Shown: positions 52,053 to 60,808, counted from the first letter of the stretch. The stretch: 64,000 bases of DNA from Acidobacteriota bacterium (GCA_024277255.1 JAJRVQ010000073.1:1-64000); one strand, 5' to 3'. A program made the numbers and translations. The notes: generated by a model from the sequence alone, not told the origin.

Positions 52053-53438
52053 TTAACAGATCGGTGCCGACGTCGTTGCCAGCGGTTCGGTGGTGCCCGC
52101 CGGTGAGTCGGCCGCTTGCCAGAGCTGGTCGAGGGCGCCTTGGAAGAGACTCTTGCAGTAACGACGAATACGGGCATCTACCCTTCCTTCGTGGTAGTGC
52201 GCCATCATTCGGCAACCACCGGCGCACAGGTAGCGCATGGCGCATCGGTTACAACCGTCGATCGTGTCGACGGTGAGTTTCTTCAAGCGGTTCAGAACGG
52301 CAGAGTTTTCCAGCGCATTGGCCAAGCCGTCTTCAAAAGCGTTGCCACAGAGGAACTCCGGGCCGTGCATCGTCTGGCAGGGATAGATGTCGCCGTTGGC
52401 GTCGATGCTGATTACGCCGTTGGCGGCCCCGCACTGGCAGCGCCACAGGTCCGAACGCTCGGGCCTGGCCACTTGGCCTCGTTGGCGGTAGAACTCCTTC
52501 TCCTCTTCGTGGATCTCGGTGATCTCCTCGGGTGCCAGGACGTAGGAAAACTCCGACAGCCGGTCGTGGGGATCTGGCAGTTCAAGTTCCGAGGGGGCGA
52601 GAGTGACGCGGTCGGCGCCGAGTTCATCCCAGGCGAAGGCTAGAAAGCGAGAGATCGATCCCTTGTTGGTGGGTGTGATCACTGCGTTGAGGTGCAGCCG
52701 ACCAACGCCAGCTTTTTTCAACCGCCGGATCGAGCGCAGCACCTGTGCGTGTGTGTTTTTTCCGCGCATGAGATTGTGTTCTTTGGGGTCGGCACTGTCG
52801 AGGCTGATCGAGATCACGTCCACCGCCTCGGCGATCTGTGCCGCCAGCTCCTGCGTGATCAATATGCTGTTGGTCAGCAAGTTGGTCTCGATACCGTAGT
52901 CGTGCGCGCGCCGCGCCAGGGGCAGGGTGATAGGGCTGAGTAGAGCTTCGCCACCGGTGATGCGCACACACCGAATACCCAGTTCAGCGGCTTCGTCGAT
53001 GAGGTTGAGAAAGTCGTCGCGGCTCCCTTCCCTCACTTTGCGTTGGAGGTCGCGGTGTTCCATGTTGTAGCAGTACAGGCAGCGCAGGTTGCAGCGCCCG
53101 GTCATGTGCACGTAGAGATCCACTGGGTGGTTGCCGAGGACCACCGTCGGGAGGTTGTGCACATACTTCCCGCGTTGCAGGAAGCCGTGGTCGAAGAGCT
53201 TGGTAAGCCAGCGGTCGACATAGACCGCGGCGTGCTCCGGCTCGTTCTCGGTTGCTTGTGCCAGGGCGGCCGCGGCTTCACCGGAGTTTTCCGCCTGCTG
53301 GAGACAGTTGACCGTCATCTTGCCGAGGAGGTCGGTCTTGAACCAGAGAAAGTTCTGTGGATCGAAGAAGAGGTACTGACCTTCGCGCTCGAACTCGTAA
53401 GACTCGGGAGGGAAGGTATAGGCGGTTGCTCGCTGCAT
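52053..53438 (-). CDS. Radical SAM/SPASM peptide maturase
   Basis: 461 residues. The first 95 residues look like a PqqD-type precursor-recognition domain (FFDPQNFLWFKTDLLGK, WLTKLFDHGFLQ). The radical SAM motif CNLRCLYCY follows at about 117, then RITGGEALLSP and VISISLDSADPKEHN. The SPASM region has CQCGAANG, IYPCQTMHGPEFLCGN and the cysteine-rich CNRCAMRYLCAGGCRMM, implying two auxiliary Fe-S clusters. These features are those of enzymes that form thioether or C-C crosslinks in ribosomal peptides. The 60-residue Cys/Gly-rich peptide encoded just upstream is the likely substrate. Which bond it makes cannot be told from sequence. Confidence 0.9.
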   Translation of the reverse strand: MQRATAYTFPPESYEFEREGQYLFFDPQNFLWFKTDLLGKMTVNCLQQAENSGEAAAALAQATENEPEHAAVYVDRWLTKLFDHGFLQRGKYVHNLPTVVLGNHPVDLYVHMTGRCNLRCLYCYNMEHRDLQRKVREGSRDDFLNLIDEAAELGIRCVRITGGEALLSPITLPLARRAHDYGIETNLLTNSILITQELAAQIAEAVDVISISLDSADPKEHNLMRGKNTHAQVLRSIRRLKKAGVGRLHLNAVITPTNKGSISRFLAFAWDELGADRVTLAPSELELPDPHDRLSEFSYVLAPEEITEIHEEEKEFYRQRGQVARPERSDLWRCQCGAANGVISIDANGDIYPCQTMHGPEFLCGNAFEDGLANALENSAVLNRLKKLTVDTIDGCNRCAMRYLCAGGCRMMAHYHEGRVDARIRRYCKSLFQGALDQLWQAADSPAGTTEPLATTSAPIC

Positions 53439-53494
53439 GGGGGAAGACCTCGCGCCGCTGGCAGGGGAGAGCTGGGGCTATCCTCGCTGACCAT

Positions 53495-53521
53495 GCGCCG
53501 GAGGGAGCGACCCTCCGGCGC
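53495..53521 (-). promoter_or_regulatory. Strong hairpin between peptide and maturase genes
   Basis: Perfect 11-bp stem GCGCCGGAGGG/CCCTCCGGCGC with a 5-nt loop, in the 114-base gap between the precursor stop and the maturase start. No U-tract follows on the minus strand, so it is more likely a processing or stabilising element that raises peptide expression over enzyme expression than a full terminator. Confidence 0.6.
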
Positions 53522-53552
53522 ACTGCCGTTGCAGTGGATTCCGTCAAAGGGG

Positions 53553-53735
53553 CTAGAAGATGCCGAAAATGGAATGCTTCTTTTCGCCTTTGCCGTTACC
53601 CGTCGCGCTGCCACAGAGACAATCTCCGCCGGCACCCGCTCCGTGGGACTCTCCGCAGCCGCATGACTTCTGGAGAATGAGAGCGCCGCCCTCCGGGGCG
53701 CTCATGACTGGATCCAGCTTCATCAGATCGAACAT
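53553..53735 (-). CDS. Putative RiPP precursor peptide, Cys/Gly-rich
   Basis: 60 residues from the ATG at 53733-53735; an ATG two codons earlier is possible, but GAGGAG lies six bases before this one. The N-terminal part is leader-like (MFDLMKLDPVMSAPEGG). The C-terminal part holds CGCGESHGAGAGGDCLCG, with cysteines at 25, 27, 39 and 41 and a His at 31, then a Gly/Lys-rich stretch and a hydrophobic end (SIFGIF). The two CxC pairs 11 residues apart look like a modification core. It is encoded between a regulator and a radical SAM/SPASM maturase, all minus strand. I do not recognise a named class. An Fe-S or zinc-binding small protein is the alternative. Confidence 0.75.
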   Translation of the reverse strand: MFDLMKLDPVMSAPEGGALILQKSCGCGESHGAGAGGDCLCGSATGNGKGEKKHSIFGIF

Positions 53736-53766
53736 GGTCATCTCCTCTTGTTCAGATCGTTCTTTT

Positions 53767-53793
53767 CCGACGCGAGCACTAAAGGAGCGTCGG
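53767..53793. promoter_or_regulatory. Inverted repeat upstream of the precursor gene
   Basis: CCGACGC (53767-53773) and GCGTCGG (53787-53793) flank a 13-base spacer, about 30 bases before the precursor start. It could be the operator of the neighbouring AraC-type regulator or a leader hairpin. Confidence 0.4.
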
Positions 53794-53871
53794 TATTGGT
53801 GTACGAAAGGGTATTCTGGCTCGTTGATGCGATGCTGATCTAGGCGAATCCGCCGACGAATCCGACCGAGA

Positions 53872-55545
53872 CTACGACCGTTGCGACAGATCCTCTTCAT
53901 GCTCCTCGCGCCGCGCCTGATCGCGCAGCTGGCGTGGGGTCGCGTTCAGCCACCGCTTGAAGGTGCGCTCAAGATGGCGCAGGTCGCCGAATCCGGTCGA
54001 GGCAGCGACCTCGGTGATGGAACGGTACGGCGCGGCGAGAATAGCCGTCCTGGCTCGCTCGACTCTCACCGCTGCCACGAATGCCATGGGACTAAGTTTC
54101 AGGTGACGCTGGAAGAGAGCGGACAGATGGGAAGAACTCAAGTAGCCGTGGCGGGCGATCGCAGTGACGGTGAGTCGGTCGCCTGACTTTCGGTCAATGT
54201 ACTCCAAGGCACGATCCAACGCCTCGTGGCCCGTTTTGGGTGCCGTTCTGTCGCTGCTGGCGCAGCCTTGAATCTGGATCCAAGTGGCAGGTGGTAGCCG
54301 TGCCCCCAGACCTCTTTTCACTGGTGGAGTCAACCCAGTTTCCAGCGATCGAGGATCGATCTTTCGCAGCCGTGGGGCGTGGCGCAGGAGGCTGGACGCG
54401 TCGATGGGACGGCGATGGCAGAGGGTCAGCAGACGGCCCAGGAGGCAGCGCAGCTCCAGTGTGTTGTAGGGCCACGAGTAGTATTCCAGCAATCTCCATG
54501 CTTCCTCCGTGAAGGTCGCCGTTGCTGGGCCGCCTAGATGATCTAGGAGATAGCTTGCCAGCGGCCGAATGTCCTCTCGGCGCCGGCGAAGTGGTTCCAC
54601 CCGACCGCGTAGGAAGTCGAGTTCTCCTAGAAGGCATACGTCCAGGAGCCGGTCGGCGAGCAGGGAGTCTAAGTCGAGACGCACCGAGGCGATGAGCCTC
54701 ACCCGAGGCTCGTGGGTGAGACCCCGCTCCACGATCCACCGGTTGGTCTTGTGGTGGAGGGTGCTCGCTAGCCGGGCCTGGGCTTCGCTGGTCAAGCGGT
54801 GGATTCTGGCCAGGTAGAGAGTTCCTCCTCGTGCCGCCTCCAGGGTCTGTTCCAACTTAGCGCGGAAGTGGTCGGTCGGTGTGGCAGCGCAATCGAGGAT
54901 GACCCATGGACCGGTGCGTACCCGGTCCAGCAGGTGGATCGCGCAAGCGACCTCGTCGGTCTCCGATCCGGGTTCGCCCAGCACCAGTACCGGCAGAGGT
55001 CGGCTGGATGCCTCTTCGATGAAGTGAGTGAGTCGTTTCAGGGTGCCACTCGCGTTGATCAAAGCCAGGCTACTCCCGAGCCGGCCCCGCATTCGACCGC
55101 TGAACTCGAGCCGGTTGATCTGCTGCATGATTTCGTCGGCTAGCCACTCGCAATGGTAGTGCGCCTCGGAAGTGCCGCCTTCGAGCATCAGCAGGCCGAC
55201 GACGAGGCCCGACAGGGTCAGTGGTGCAGCAAACGTCGGCTGGCAAGCTGCTCGCACCAGTAGATTGGTCTCGCTTTGATCTAACGGTGCTCGGTTGTGT
55301 TCGGGCCTGCACTCAAGAAAGGCGCAGTCATCGCAGCGACCGACCACACGCCGGCCGTCGGCCCGGTGGCTGAGCACCGCGTGACCTTCTGCCGAGAGCG
55401 GTGGCGACAGATAGCGCAGACAGATCCGTGCCTCGTCCACCCGCGGCAGCTTCGACAGTGAAACCAAGTAGGGATTGAGACGTATCTCCAGTTTGCTATT
55501 CTCTGAGGCACGACCTCCACGAGGGCTGATCCATCGGGAACTCAT
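53872..55545 (-). CDS. Chimeric regulator: degenerate NtrC-type AAA+ with AraC-type HTH
   Basis: 557 residues. N-terminal GAF-like region (about 40-155) contains a Cys cluster (CDDCAFLECRPEHN). A central domain (about 165-400) follows the order of sigma-54 activator ATPases: PVLVLGEPGSETDEVACAIH (Walker A region, but without the GK-T/S), WVILDCAA, GGTLYLARIHRL (Walker B region without DE) and REDIRPLASYLLDHL. The GAFTGA loop that contacts sigma-54 is missing. The C-terminus is not a Fis-type HTH but a two-helix AraC/XylS domain (YLSSSHLSALFQRHLKLSPM, ITEVAASTGFGDLRHLERTF). It cannot act as a sigma-54 activator. It sits in the RiPP-like operon, upstream of the peptide gene, and is likely its regulator. 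Confidence 0.85.
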   Translation of the reverse strand: MSSRWISPRGGRASENSKLEIRLNPYLVSLSKLPRVDEARICLRYLSPPLSAEGHAVLSHRADGRRVVGRCDDCAFLECRPEHNRAPLDQSETNLLVRAACQPTFAAPLTLSGLVVGLLMLEGGTSEAHYHCEWLADEIMQQINRLEFSGRMRGRLGSSLALINASGTLKRLTHFIEEASSRPLPVLVLGEPGSETDEVACAIHLLDRVRTGPWVILDCAATPTDHFRAKLEQTLEAARGGTLYLARIHRLTSEAQARLASTLHHKTNRWIVERGLTHEPRVRLIASVRLDLDSLLADRLLDVCLLGELDFLRGRVEPLRRRREDIRPLASYLLDHLGGPATATFTEEAWRLLEYYSWPYNTLELRCLLGRLLTLCHRRPIDASSLLRHAPRLRKIDPRSLETGLTPPVKRGLGARLPPATWIQIQGCASSDRTAPKTGHEALDRALEYIDRKSGDRLTVTAIARHGYLSSSHLSALFQRHLKLSPMAFVAAVRVERARTAILAAPYRSITEVAASTGFGDLRHLERTFKRWLNATPRQLRDQARREEHEEDLSQRS

Positions 55546-55551
55546 AATGAC

Positions 55552-57951
55552 TCAAGTGCGGCGTAACACTTCCATGGGGTCGCGGCGACTGGCGCGGCGA
55601 GCAGGGAAGTAACTGCCGAGAAGGGCCGCCAGTAGAAGGACGAGTCCGACCAGGACGTGGACCAACGGGTTGGCGGGCGCCACGCCGTAGAGAATGCCGC
55701 GCACCAAGGGACTCAAGGCCAGAGCCATCGCGATTCCTGCCAAGACGCCGAGGAGTGCTGGCCGTAGACCACCGCCCACCAGCGAACGCAAGATCTGTCT
55801 CGGCTCTGCACCCAGCGACATACGGATGCCCATCTCGTACATCCTCTGGTCTGCGGAGTGAGTCACGAGACCGTAGATTCCGGCGATGGCGCAGAGTAGA
55901 GCGACGGCGCCGAACAGGGCCGTGACCAGACTGAAGAAGCGCGGCTGGGCCAGGGAGGCGCCAATCAGACTCGTCATCGTAGCGATGTCGTCCACCGGCT
56001 GCACCGGGTCGAGTCCGGCTACCGTGGATCGCAGGGCCGACGCAAGCCTCGCCGGATCGCCCGTGGTTCGCATCACGACCGTCATGAAGGGCCAGGGATT
56101 CTGTGCCGCTGGCACATAGATCTCAGGCTCGGCGTGTCGTTGGAGGCCGAAATGGCGAATGTTGGCAACGACCGCGATGATTCGCCGCGGCTCCCCGTCG
56201 TAGGCGAGCCGAACCGATTGTCCCAGTGGACTCTCGCCGGGCCAGAACAGTTCGGCCATGCGCTGGTTGATCACCGCCACCGCGGGCGACTGCGCTGAAT
56301 CGAGAGAGGTAGGTGGCGACCCTTCGATCCGCTGAACGCCCAAAGTCTTGAAATAGCCGGGCGTGACGGCTCGGTAGTTACTCCGCCAGGAAGGTCCGCG
56401 CGTCGCCGGTGCTCGCCCGTCGATGGTGAAGTCGAACAGCATGTTAGAGCCGCTCAACGGCAGGTTGGTCACGGCGCCGGCTGACTCGACCCCGGGCAAG
56501 GCCGCGATGCGGCTCAGCACTTCGTCAAAGAAGGCCGATTGCGAGTGCTTCTCGGCGTAGCGTGCTCGCGACAGCACGATGCGGGCGGTCAACAAGCCGT
56601 CGGGTTCAAAACCGATGCTGGTGCGTCGCAGCCCGGCGAAACTCTGAAACAGCAGAGTTGCACCCACCAGCAAGACCAAAGTGGCCGCCACCGCGACGAC
56701 CGACAGAACAGTCAACAAGCGTTGGCTGGAACGTGACCTCACCTGGCCGTTGGCCGACTCGGCGAGGAATCGGCCCGGGTCGCTACGAGCGGCCTGGAAG
56801 GCCGGTGCTAGTGCCGCCATCAGCGCCGCCACCATGGTCAGAGCGAAAGTGAAGAGCACCACCGAGCCATTCACCTCGACGCTCCCCAGGCGGGGAATGC
56901 TGTTGGGCACCGCCGCGACGAACAGCCGTACCCCCGCCGCTGCCAGCAGCAGGCCGATCACTCCTCCGATGGAGGCCAGGAGGAGGCTTTCGGCTACCAA
57001 CGGCTGGGCGACCCGCAGCCGCGAGGCGCCCAGCGCCAGACGTAGGCTGATCTCTTGCGTTCTCGCCGCGCCGCGGGCGAGCAGCATGCTGGAGACATTG
57101 GTGCAGAGGATCAACGCCATGAATGCCACCGCACCCAGCATCAACAAGAGAGCGGGCCGCACGTTACCCACCAACTCTTCACGCAGGGGCACTAGAGTCG
57201 CTCCGTAGCCGCGCATGTCGGCATCCTCTTCGCCCAAGCGACTCGCGATGGTTTCCATCTCGGAATTCGCCTGGCGCAAAGACACGGTCGGGGCCAGCCG
57301 TCCCAAGACATTGATGTAGCGGGCACCACGCATGGCGCTGATGTTCGGCAAGGCGGCGGGCAGCCAGGCTCGTGTCCCCTCTGGAAAATCGAAACCGGGC
57401 GGCATGATGCCGATGATCGTGAAGCTGGTGTCGGCGGTCGCCATCTGTTGGCCGATCACCGCGGGATCTGCCCCGAAACGGCGCTGGAACAGTGAATAGC
57501 TCAGGAGGATCACTGGCTCCGCGCCGGGCTGGTCCTCCTCTGGCGTGAAGAGCCGCCCCTCGACGACCTTGGCGCGCAGCAGCGGGAAGAAGCTCGCGGT
57601 GACGTGGGAGGTAGCGATTCTCTCGGGTTCGGCGTCGCCCGTTAGCACCAGATTCCCAGTGACGAAGGCCGCCATCTCTTCGAACGAGTTCGCCCTTTCG
57701 CGCCAGTCGAAGTAGGTAGGCGGCGAAACGCGCAAGTGGTCCCCCTCCTCGGAGTTGCTCTCCCACAGGGCAAGAAGCGATTCGGGTGCTGGATAGGGTA
57801 GAGGACGCAGGACCACGGCATTGACCAGGCTGAAGATAACTGCGTTGGCGCCTAGCCCCAAGGCCAGAGCCGAGATTGCTAGGAAGGCGAACACCGGGCG
57901 TCTTCGCAAGTTGCGCGCACCAATGCCGAGTTCGTTAAGGAACATGTCCAT
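55552..57951 (-). CDS. ADOP-type MacB/FtsX-like ABC permease
   Basis: 799 residues from the ATG at 57949-57951; the longer open frame upstream overlaps the promoter region. Two tandem MacB/FtsX halves: helix 1 (FAFLAISALALGLGANAVIF), a large periplasmic domain (about 65-280) and three helices with SLRLALGASRLR, then a second set (LLTVLSVVAVAATLVLL, periplasmic domain, GIRMSLGAEPRQILR). The paired conserved sequences and FxARRASRRDPMEVLR at the end are characteristic of the acidobacterial duplicated orphan permeases. No ATPase partner is adjacent. It ends six bases before the regulator gene, so it may be the first gene of the RiPP-like operon. TACACT lies six bases before the ATG. Confidence 0.88.
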   Translation of the reverse strand: MDMFLNELGIGARNLRRRPVFAFLAISALALGLGANAVIFSLVNAVVLRPLPYPAPESLLALWESNSEEGDHLRVSPPTYFDWRERANSFEEMAAFVTGNLVLTGDAEPERIATSHVTASFFPLLRAKVVEGRLFTPEEDQPGAEPVILLSYSLFQRRFGADPAVIGQQMATADTSFTIIGIMPPGFDFPEGTRAWLPAALPNISAMRGARYINVLGRLAPTVSLRQANSEMETIASRLGEEDADMRGYGATLVPLREELVGNVRPALLLMLGAVAFMALILCTNVSSMLLARGAARTQEISLRLALGASRLRVAQPLVAESLLLASIGGVIGLLLAAAGVRLFVAAVPNSIPRLGSVEVNGSVVLFTFALTMVAALMAALAPAFQAARSDPGRFLAESANGQVRSRSSQRLLTVLSVVAVAATLVLLVGATLLFQSFAGLRRTSIGFEPDGLLTARIVLSRARYAEKHSQSAFFDEVLSRIAALPGVESAGAVTNLPLSGSNMLFDFTIDGRAPATRGPSWRSNYRAVTPGYFKTLGVQRIEGSPPTSLDSAQSPAVAVINQRMAELFWPGESPLGQSVRLAYDGEPRRIIAVVANIRHFGLQRHAEPEIYVPAAQNPWPFMTVVMRTTGDPARLASALRSTVAGLDPVQPVDDIATMTSLIGASLAQPRFFSLVTALFGAVALLCAIAGIYGLVTHSADQRMYEMGIRMSLGAEPRQILRSLVGGGLRPALLGVLAGIAMALALSPLVRGILYGVAPANPLVHVLVGLVLLLAALLGSYFPARRASRRDPMEVLRRT

Positions 57952-58168
57952 GTACTTAGTGTAATTGAGGCTAACCCGTTGTTGTGCAACACGTGACCTA
58001 TGATAAACGCTATGGAAATTCTCTCGAAACAGGGAATACCTCTGGGGGTGGGCTGAACCCACCCGGAGGGGTAGTGGAGTCCTCTGGAACGGTACAAGCT
58101 CTTGTAGGCGGAGCGATTTACCTCTTGCCTCCATCCGGCCGCGGGCCAAACCGGCTACAATCCGCGCC

Positions 58169-59002
58169 ATGACGCAGAACGAGCAGCCGAATCGCCCCGG
58201 CAATCGGGCGAGTGATGCTTTAAGGCCGGTCGCGATCGAACTGGACCCCCTCAAGTGGGCCGAAGGTTCGGTGCTGATCGAGTTTGGAGATACGCGGGTT
58301 CTGGTGGCGGCGAGCATAGAGAATCGGGTTCCACCCTGGCGTCGCGACAGCGGTGCCGGCTGGATGACCGCCGAGTATTCGATGCTGCCGAGGTCGACCT
58401 CGACACGCAATCAGCGCGAGGTCACCCGGGGCAAGGTCTCCGGCCGCACGGCGGAGATTCAGCGGCTGATCGGGCGCAGCATGCGCGCTGCGGTCGATCT
58501 GAAGTTGATGCCGGATTGCACCCTGATGATCGATTGCGACGTCATCCAAGCGGACGGCGGCACGCGCACCGCTTCGATTACCGGCGCCTACGTGGCGGCG
58601 GCGCGGGCTCTGGCACGGCTGCTGCTGCGCGGCGACATCAAGTCCTGGCCGATCACCGAGCAGGTGGCGGCGGTTTCGGTGGGCATCGTCGGTGGCCGGC
58701 CGGTGCTCGATCTCGAATATGTCGAGGATCAAGGGGCCGAGGTCGACATGAACGTGGTGGCGACCGCCTCCGAGCGCTTGATCGAGATCCAGGGCACGGC
58801 CGAAGGGGCGACCTTCAGCCGGCCGGAACTCGATCGGCTGGTCGACCTGGCGCTCGGTGGTATCGGCGAACTGGCGGTGCTGCAACGCCAGGTTCTAGAG
58901 CCCACCATGGCCGAAGTGGAGGCGGTCCTGGACCGCGGCAGCCGCAAGCCGGCGGCGCCCAAGGACGAAGCCGAGCTTTGGGGCCGGCCGAAGGCGACCT
59001 AA
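58169..59002 (+). CDS. rph: Ribonuclease PH
   Basis: 277 residues, near the usual length of 240-260 with a C-terminal extension. It trims 3' ends of tRNA by phosphorolysis. Recognisable blocks: [64 protein letters not shown] and [18 protein letters not shown]. The Arg and Asp residues of the active site are present. TACAAT lies seven bases before the ATG with no ribosome-binding site, which fits a leaderless transcript. It is divergent from the ADOP permease. The next gene is a D-glutamate cyclase half rather than the common rdgB partner. Confidence 0.95.
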   Translation: MTQNEQPNRPGNRASDALRPVAIELDPLKWAEGSVLIEFGDTRVLVAASIENRVPPWRRDSGAGWMTAEYSMLPRSTSTRNQREVTRGKVSGRTAEIQRLIGRSMRAAVDLKLMPDCTLMIDCDVIQADGGTRTASITGAYVAAARALARLLLRGDIKSWPITEQVAAVSVGIVGGRPVLDLEYVEDQGAEVDMNVVATASERLIEIQGTAEGATFSRPELDRLVDLALGGIGELAVLQRQVLEPTMAEVEAVLDRGSRKPAAPKDEAELWGRPKAT

Positions 59003-59058
59003 AGGCCGGTGGGAGCCGTCGCACCGGTCGCATCGGGCCAACGCTGTAGGATTTGCCG

Positions 59059-59835
59059 ATGCGGTCTTTGCACAGCGATCTGCGGTACGCGGCCACCGCG
59101 GTGCGCTCGGCCTGCCGCAGCGGCGAATGGAGCGCACCGACCAGCGGCTTGGCGCCGGGCTGCGAGCAGGCGAATCTGGTCATTCTGCCGCGGGGCTGGA
59201 GCCAGGAGCTGGTGGAGTTCTGCCGGCTCAATCCGAAGCCCTGTCCGCTACTGGAGGTGACCGCGCCGGGCGAGATCGAACCGCGCCGGATGGCTCCGGG
59301 TGCCGATCTGCGCACCGATCTGCCGCGCTATCGCATCTTTCGTGGCAGCGAAGTGAGCGAGGCGAGCGACCTGCTGCGAGTTTGGCGCAAGGATCTGGTC
59401 TCCGTCTTGCTCGGTTGCTCTTTCACCTTCGAGGTGGCGCTGGCCGAGGCCGGGCTGCCGCTGCGCCACCAGGAGCAGGGGTGCAACGTGCCGATGTACA
59501 GGACCTCGCTGGCCTGTAAACCGGCGGGTCGGTTGGCCGGAACGCTGGTGGTCTCGATGCGGCCGATGACTCCCCGGCAGGCGCAGCGCGCCGCCGAGAT
59601 CACCGCGCCCTTTGTTCATGCTCACGGCGCACCGGTGCAGATCGGCGAGGCGGCGAGCTTGGGCATCGCCGACCTGACGCGACCCGACTACGGCGACCCG
59701 GTGGAGATCCGCCACGGTGAGGTGCCGGTTTTCTGGGCTTGCGGGGTGACTCCGCAGGAGGCGCTGGGCCGTGCGCGTCCGGAATTCGCCATCACCCATG
59801 CTCCGGGCTGCATGCTGGTTTGCGATCCCCGATGA
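59059..59835 (+). CDS. DUF1445 / D-glutamate cyclase N-terminal-type protein
   Basis: 258 residues from the ATG at 59059. It has the family pattern: APGCEQANLVILPRGW, FCRLNPKPCPLLEV, ADLRTDLPRYRIF, LGCSFTFEVALAEAGLPLRH, VPMYRTSLACKPAG, VVSMRPM, HAHGAPVQIGEAASLGI, VPVFWACGVTPQEA and ITHAPGCMLVCD. Bacterial members are annotated as putative hydro-lyases. The human D-glutamate cyclase carries this domain fused to a DUF4392 domain, which the next gene encodes. It likely acts on D-glutamate or a related acid in the cytoplasm. TAGGAT lies six bases before the ATG, suggesting a leaderless mRNA. It is 56 bases after rph. Confidence 0.9.
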   Translation: MRSLHSDLRYAATAVRSACRSGEWSAPTSGLAPGCEQANLVILPRGWSQELVEFCRLNPKPCPLLEVTAPGEIEPRRMAPGADLRTDLPRYRIFRGSEVSEASDLLRVWRKDLVSVLLGCSFTFEVALAEAGLPLRHQEQGCNVPMYRTSLACKPAGRLAGTLVVSMRPMTPRQAQRAAEITAPFVHAHGAPVQIGEAASLGIADLTRPDYGDPVEIRHGEVPVFWACGVTPQEALGRARPEFAITHAPGCMLVCDPR

Positions 59836-59854
59836 AGCGGCTGGAGGTAGCCCC

Positions 59855-60808
59855 GTGACGCTCACCGGCGAGGTTGCCGTGCAGGCGGCGATTCGACAGC
59901 TGGAGACGATCTGCGGGCGGGATGTGGGCCGAGGCATCGGGCCGTTGGTCGACGCGGCGCGCGGCGGCTTGGCGGCGGCGGCGGAGTCGATCGCCGGCCA
60001 CCGGGCTCCCCATCTGGCGCTGTTGACCGGTTTCTTCGTCCCCGGTGCCGAGCCGCCGGCGGCGGAGACGGACGGCCCGCTGGGTGTCGCCACCCTGGCG
60101 GCGGGGTTGAGCAGCGTGGCCGTGCCGGTTCGGGTGGTCACCGACGAGCTGTGCGCCGATGCCGTCCGGGTGGCCTGCCGGGCGGCGGGGGCGCCGGAAG
60201 ATCTGGCGGTGGACCTACTTGCCTTGCAGGGCCGCACCGAGGTGGCGAATACCCTCGACGCGTGGCGCACCTGTTCGCCTCCGGTCTCGCACGCGGTGGC
60301 GGTGGAGCGCGTCGGACCGGCGGAGGACGGAGTGCCGCGCAACATGCGGGGCCGGGATATCTCGGCCAACACCGCACCGCTCCACCTCCTCTTCCAGTCC
60401 GGCGGCCACCGGTCGATCGGTATCGGCGATGGCGGCAATGAGCTGGGTATGGGCTCGCTGCCCCGCTGGCTGGTGGCGCAGGCGATCGACCAGGGCGAGA
60501 AAATCGGTTGCACTGTCGCCGCCGACCATCTTGTGGTTTGCGGTGTCTCCAACTGGGGGGCTTGGGCCTTGCTGGCCGCCTTGGCGTTGTTGCGCCCCGC
60601 ATGGAGAGATCCGCTAGTGGCCAGTTTGCAGCCGGACTTGGCGCAGCGCGTGCTGGAGGTGACGGTGGCCGAGGGGCCGGCGGTCGATGGAGTCCTCGGC
60701 CGGCAGGAGCCTTCGGTCGACGGGTTGGCCGCAACGGCACACAGCGCCGTGCTGGAGAAGATCCTCGCCGTCGTGGAGGGCTGTCCGCCCGGAGAGGAAG
60801 CGCCTTGA
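59855..60808 (+). CDS. DUF4392 / D-glutamate cyclase C-terminal-type protein
   Basis: 317 residues from the GTG at 59855, with GGAGG eight bases upstream. The open frame begins earlier but that part overlaps the DUF1445 gene. Features: ALLTGFFVPGAEPPAAETDGPLG (abbreviated to the GFF...ETDGPLG block), GRDISANTAPLH, GIGDGGNELGMGSL and VVCGVSNWGAWALLAAL, all typical of DUF4392. In mammals this domain is the catalytic part of D-glutamate cyclase, which converts D-glutamate to 5-oxo-D-proline. Here the two domains are separate adjacent genes. It overlaps murL by four bases (TTGA), so the two are co-translated. Confidence 0.9.
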   Translation: MTLTGEVAVQAAIRQLETICGRDVGRGIGPLVDAARGGLAAAAESIAGHRAPHLALLTGFFVPGAEPPAAETDGPLGVATLAAGLSSVAVPVRVVTDELCADAVRVACRAAGAPEDLAVDLLALQGRTEVANTLDAWRTCSPPVSHAVAVERVGPAEDGVPRNMRGRDISANTAPLHLLFQSGGHRSIGIGDGGNELGMGSLPRWLVAQAIDQGEKIGCTVAADHLVVCGVSNWGAWALLAALALLRPAWRDPLVASLQPDLAQRVLEVTVAEGPAVDGVLGRQEPSVDGLAATAHSAVLEKILAVVEGCPPGEEAP

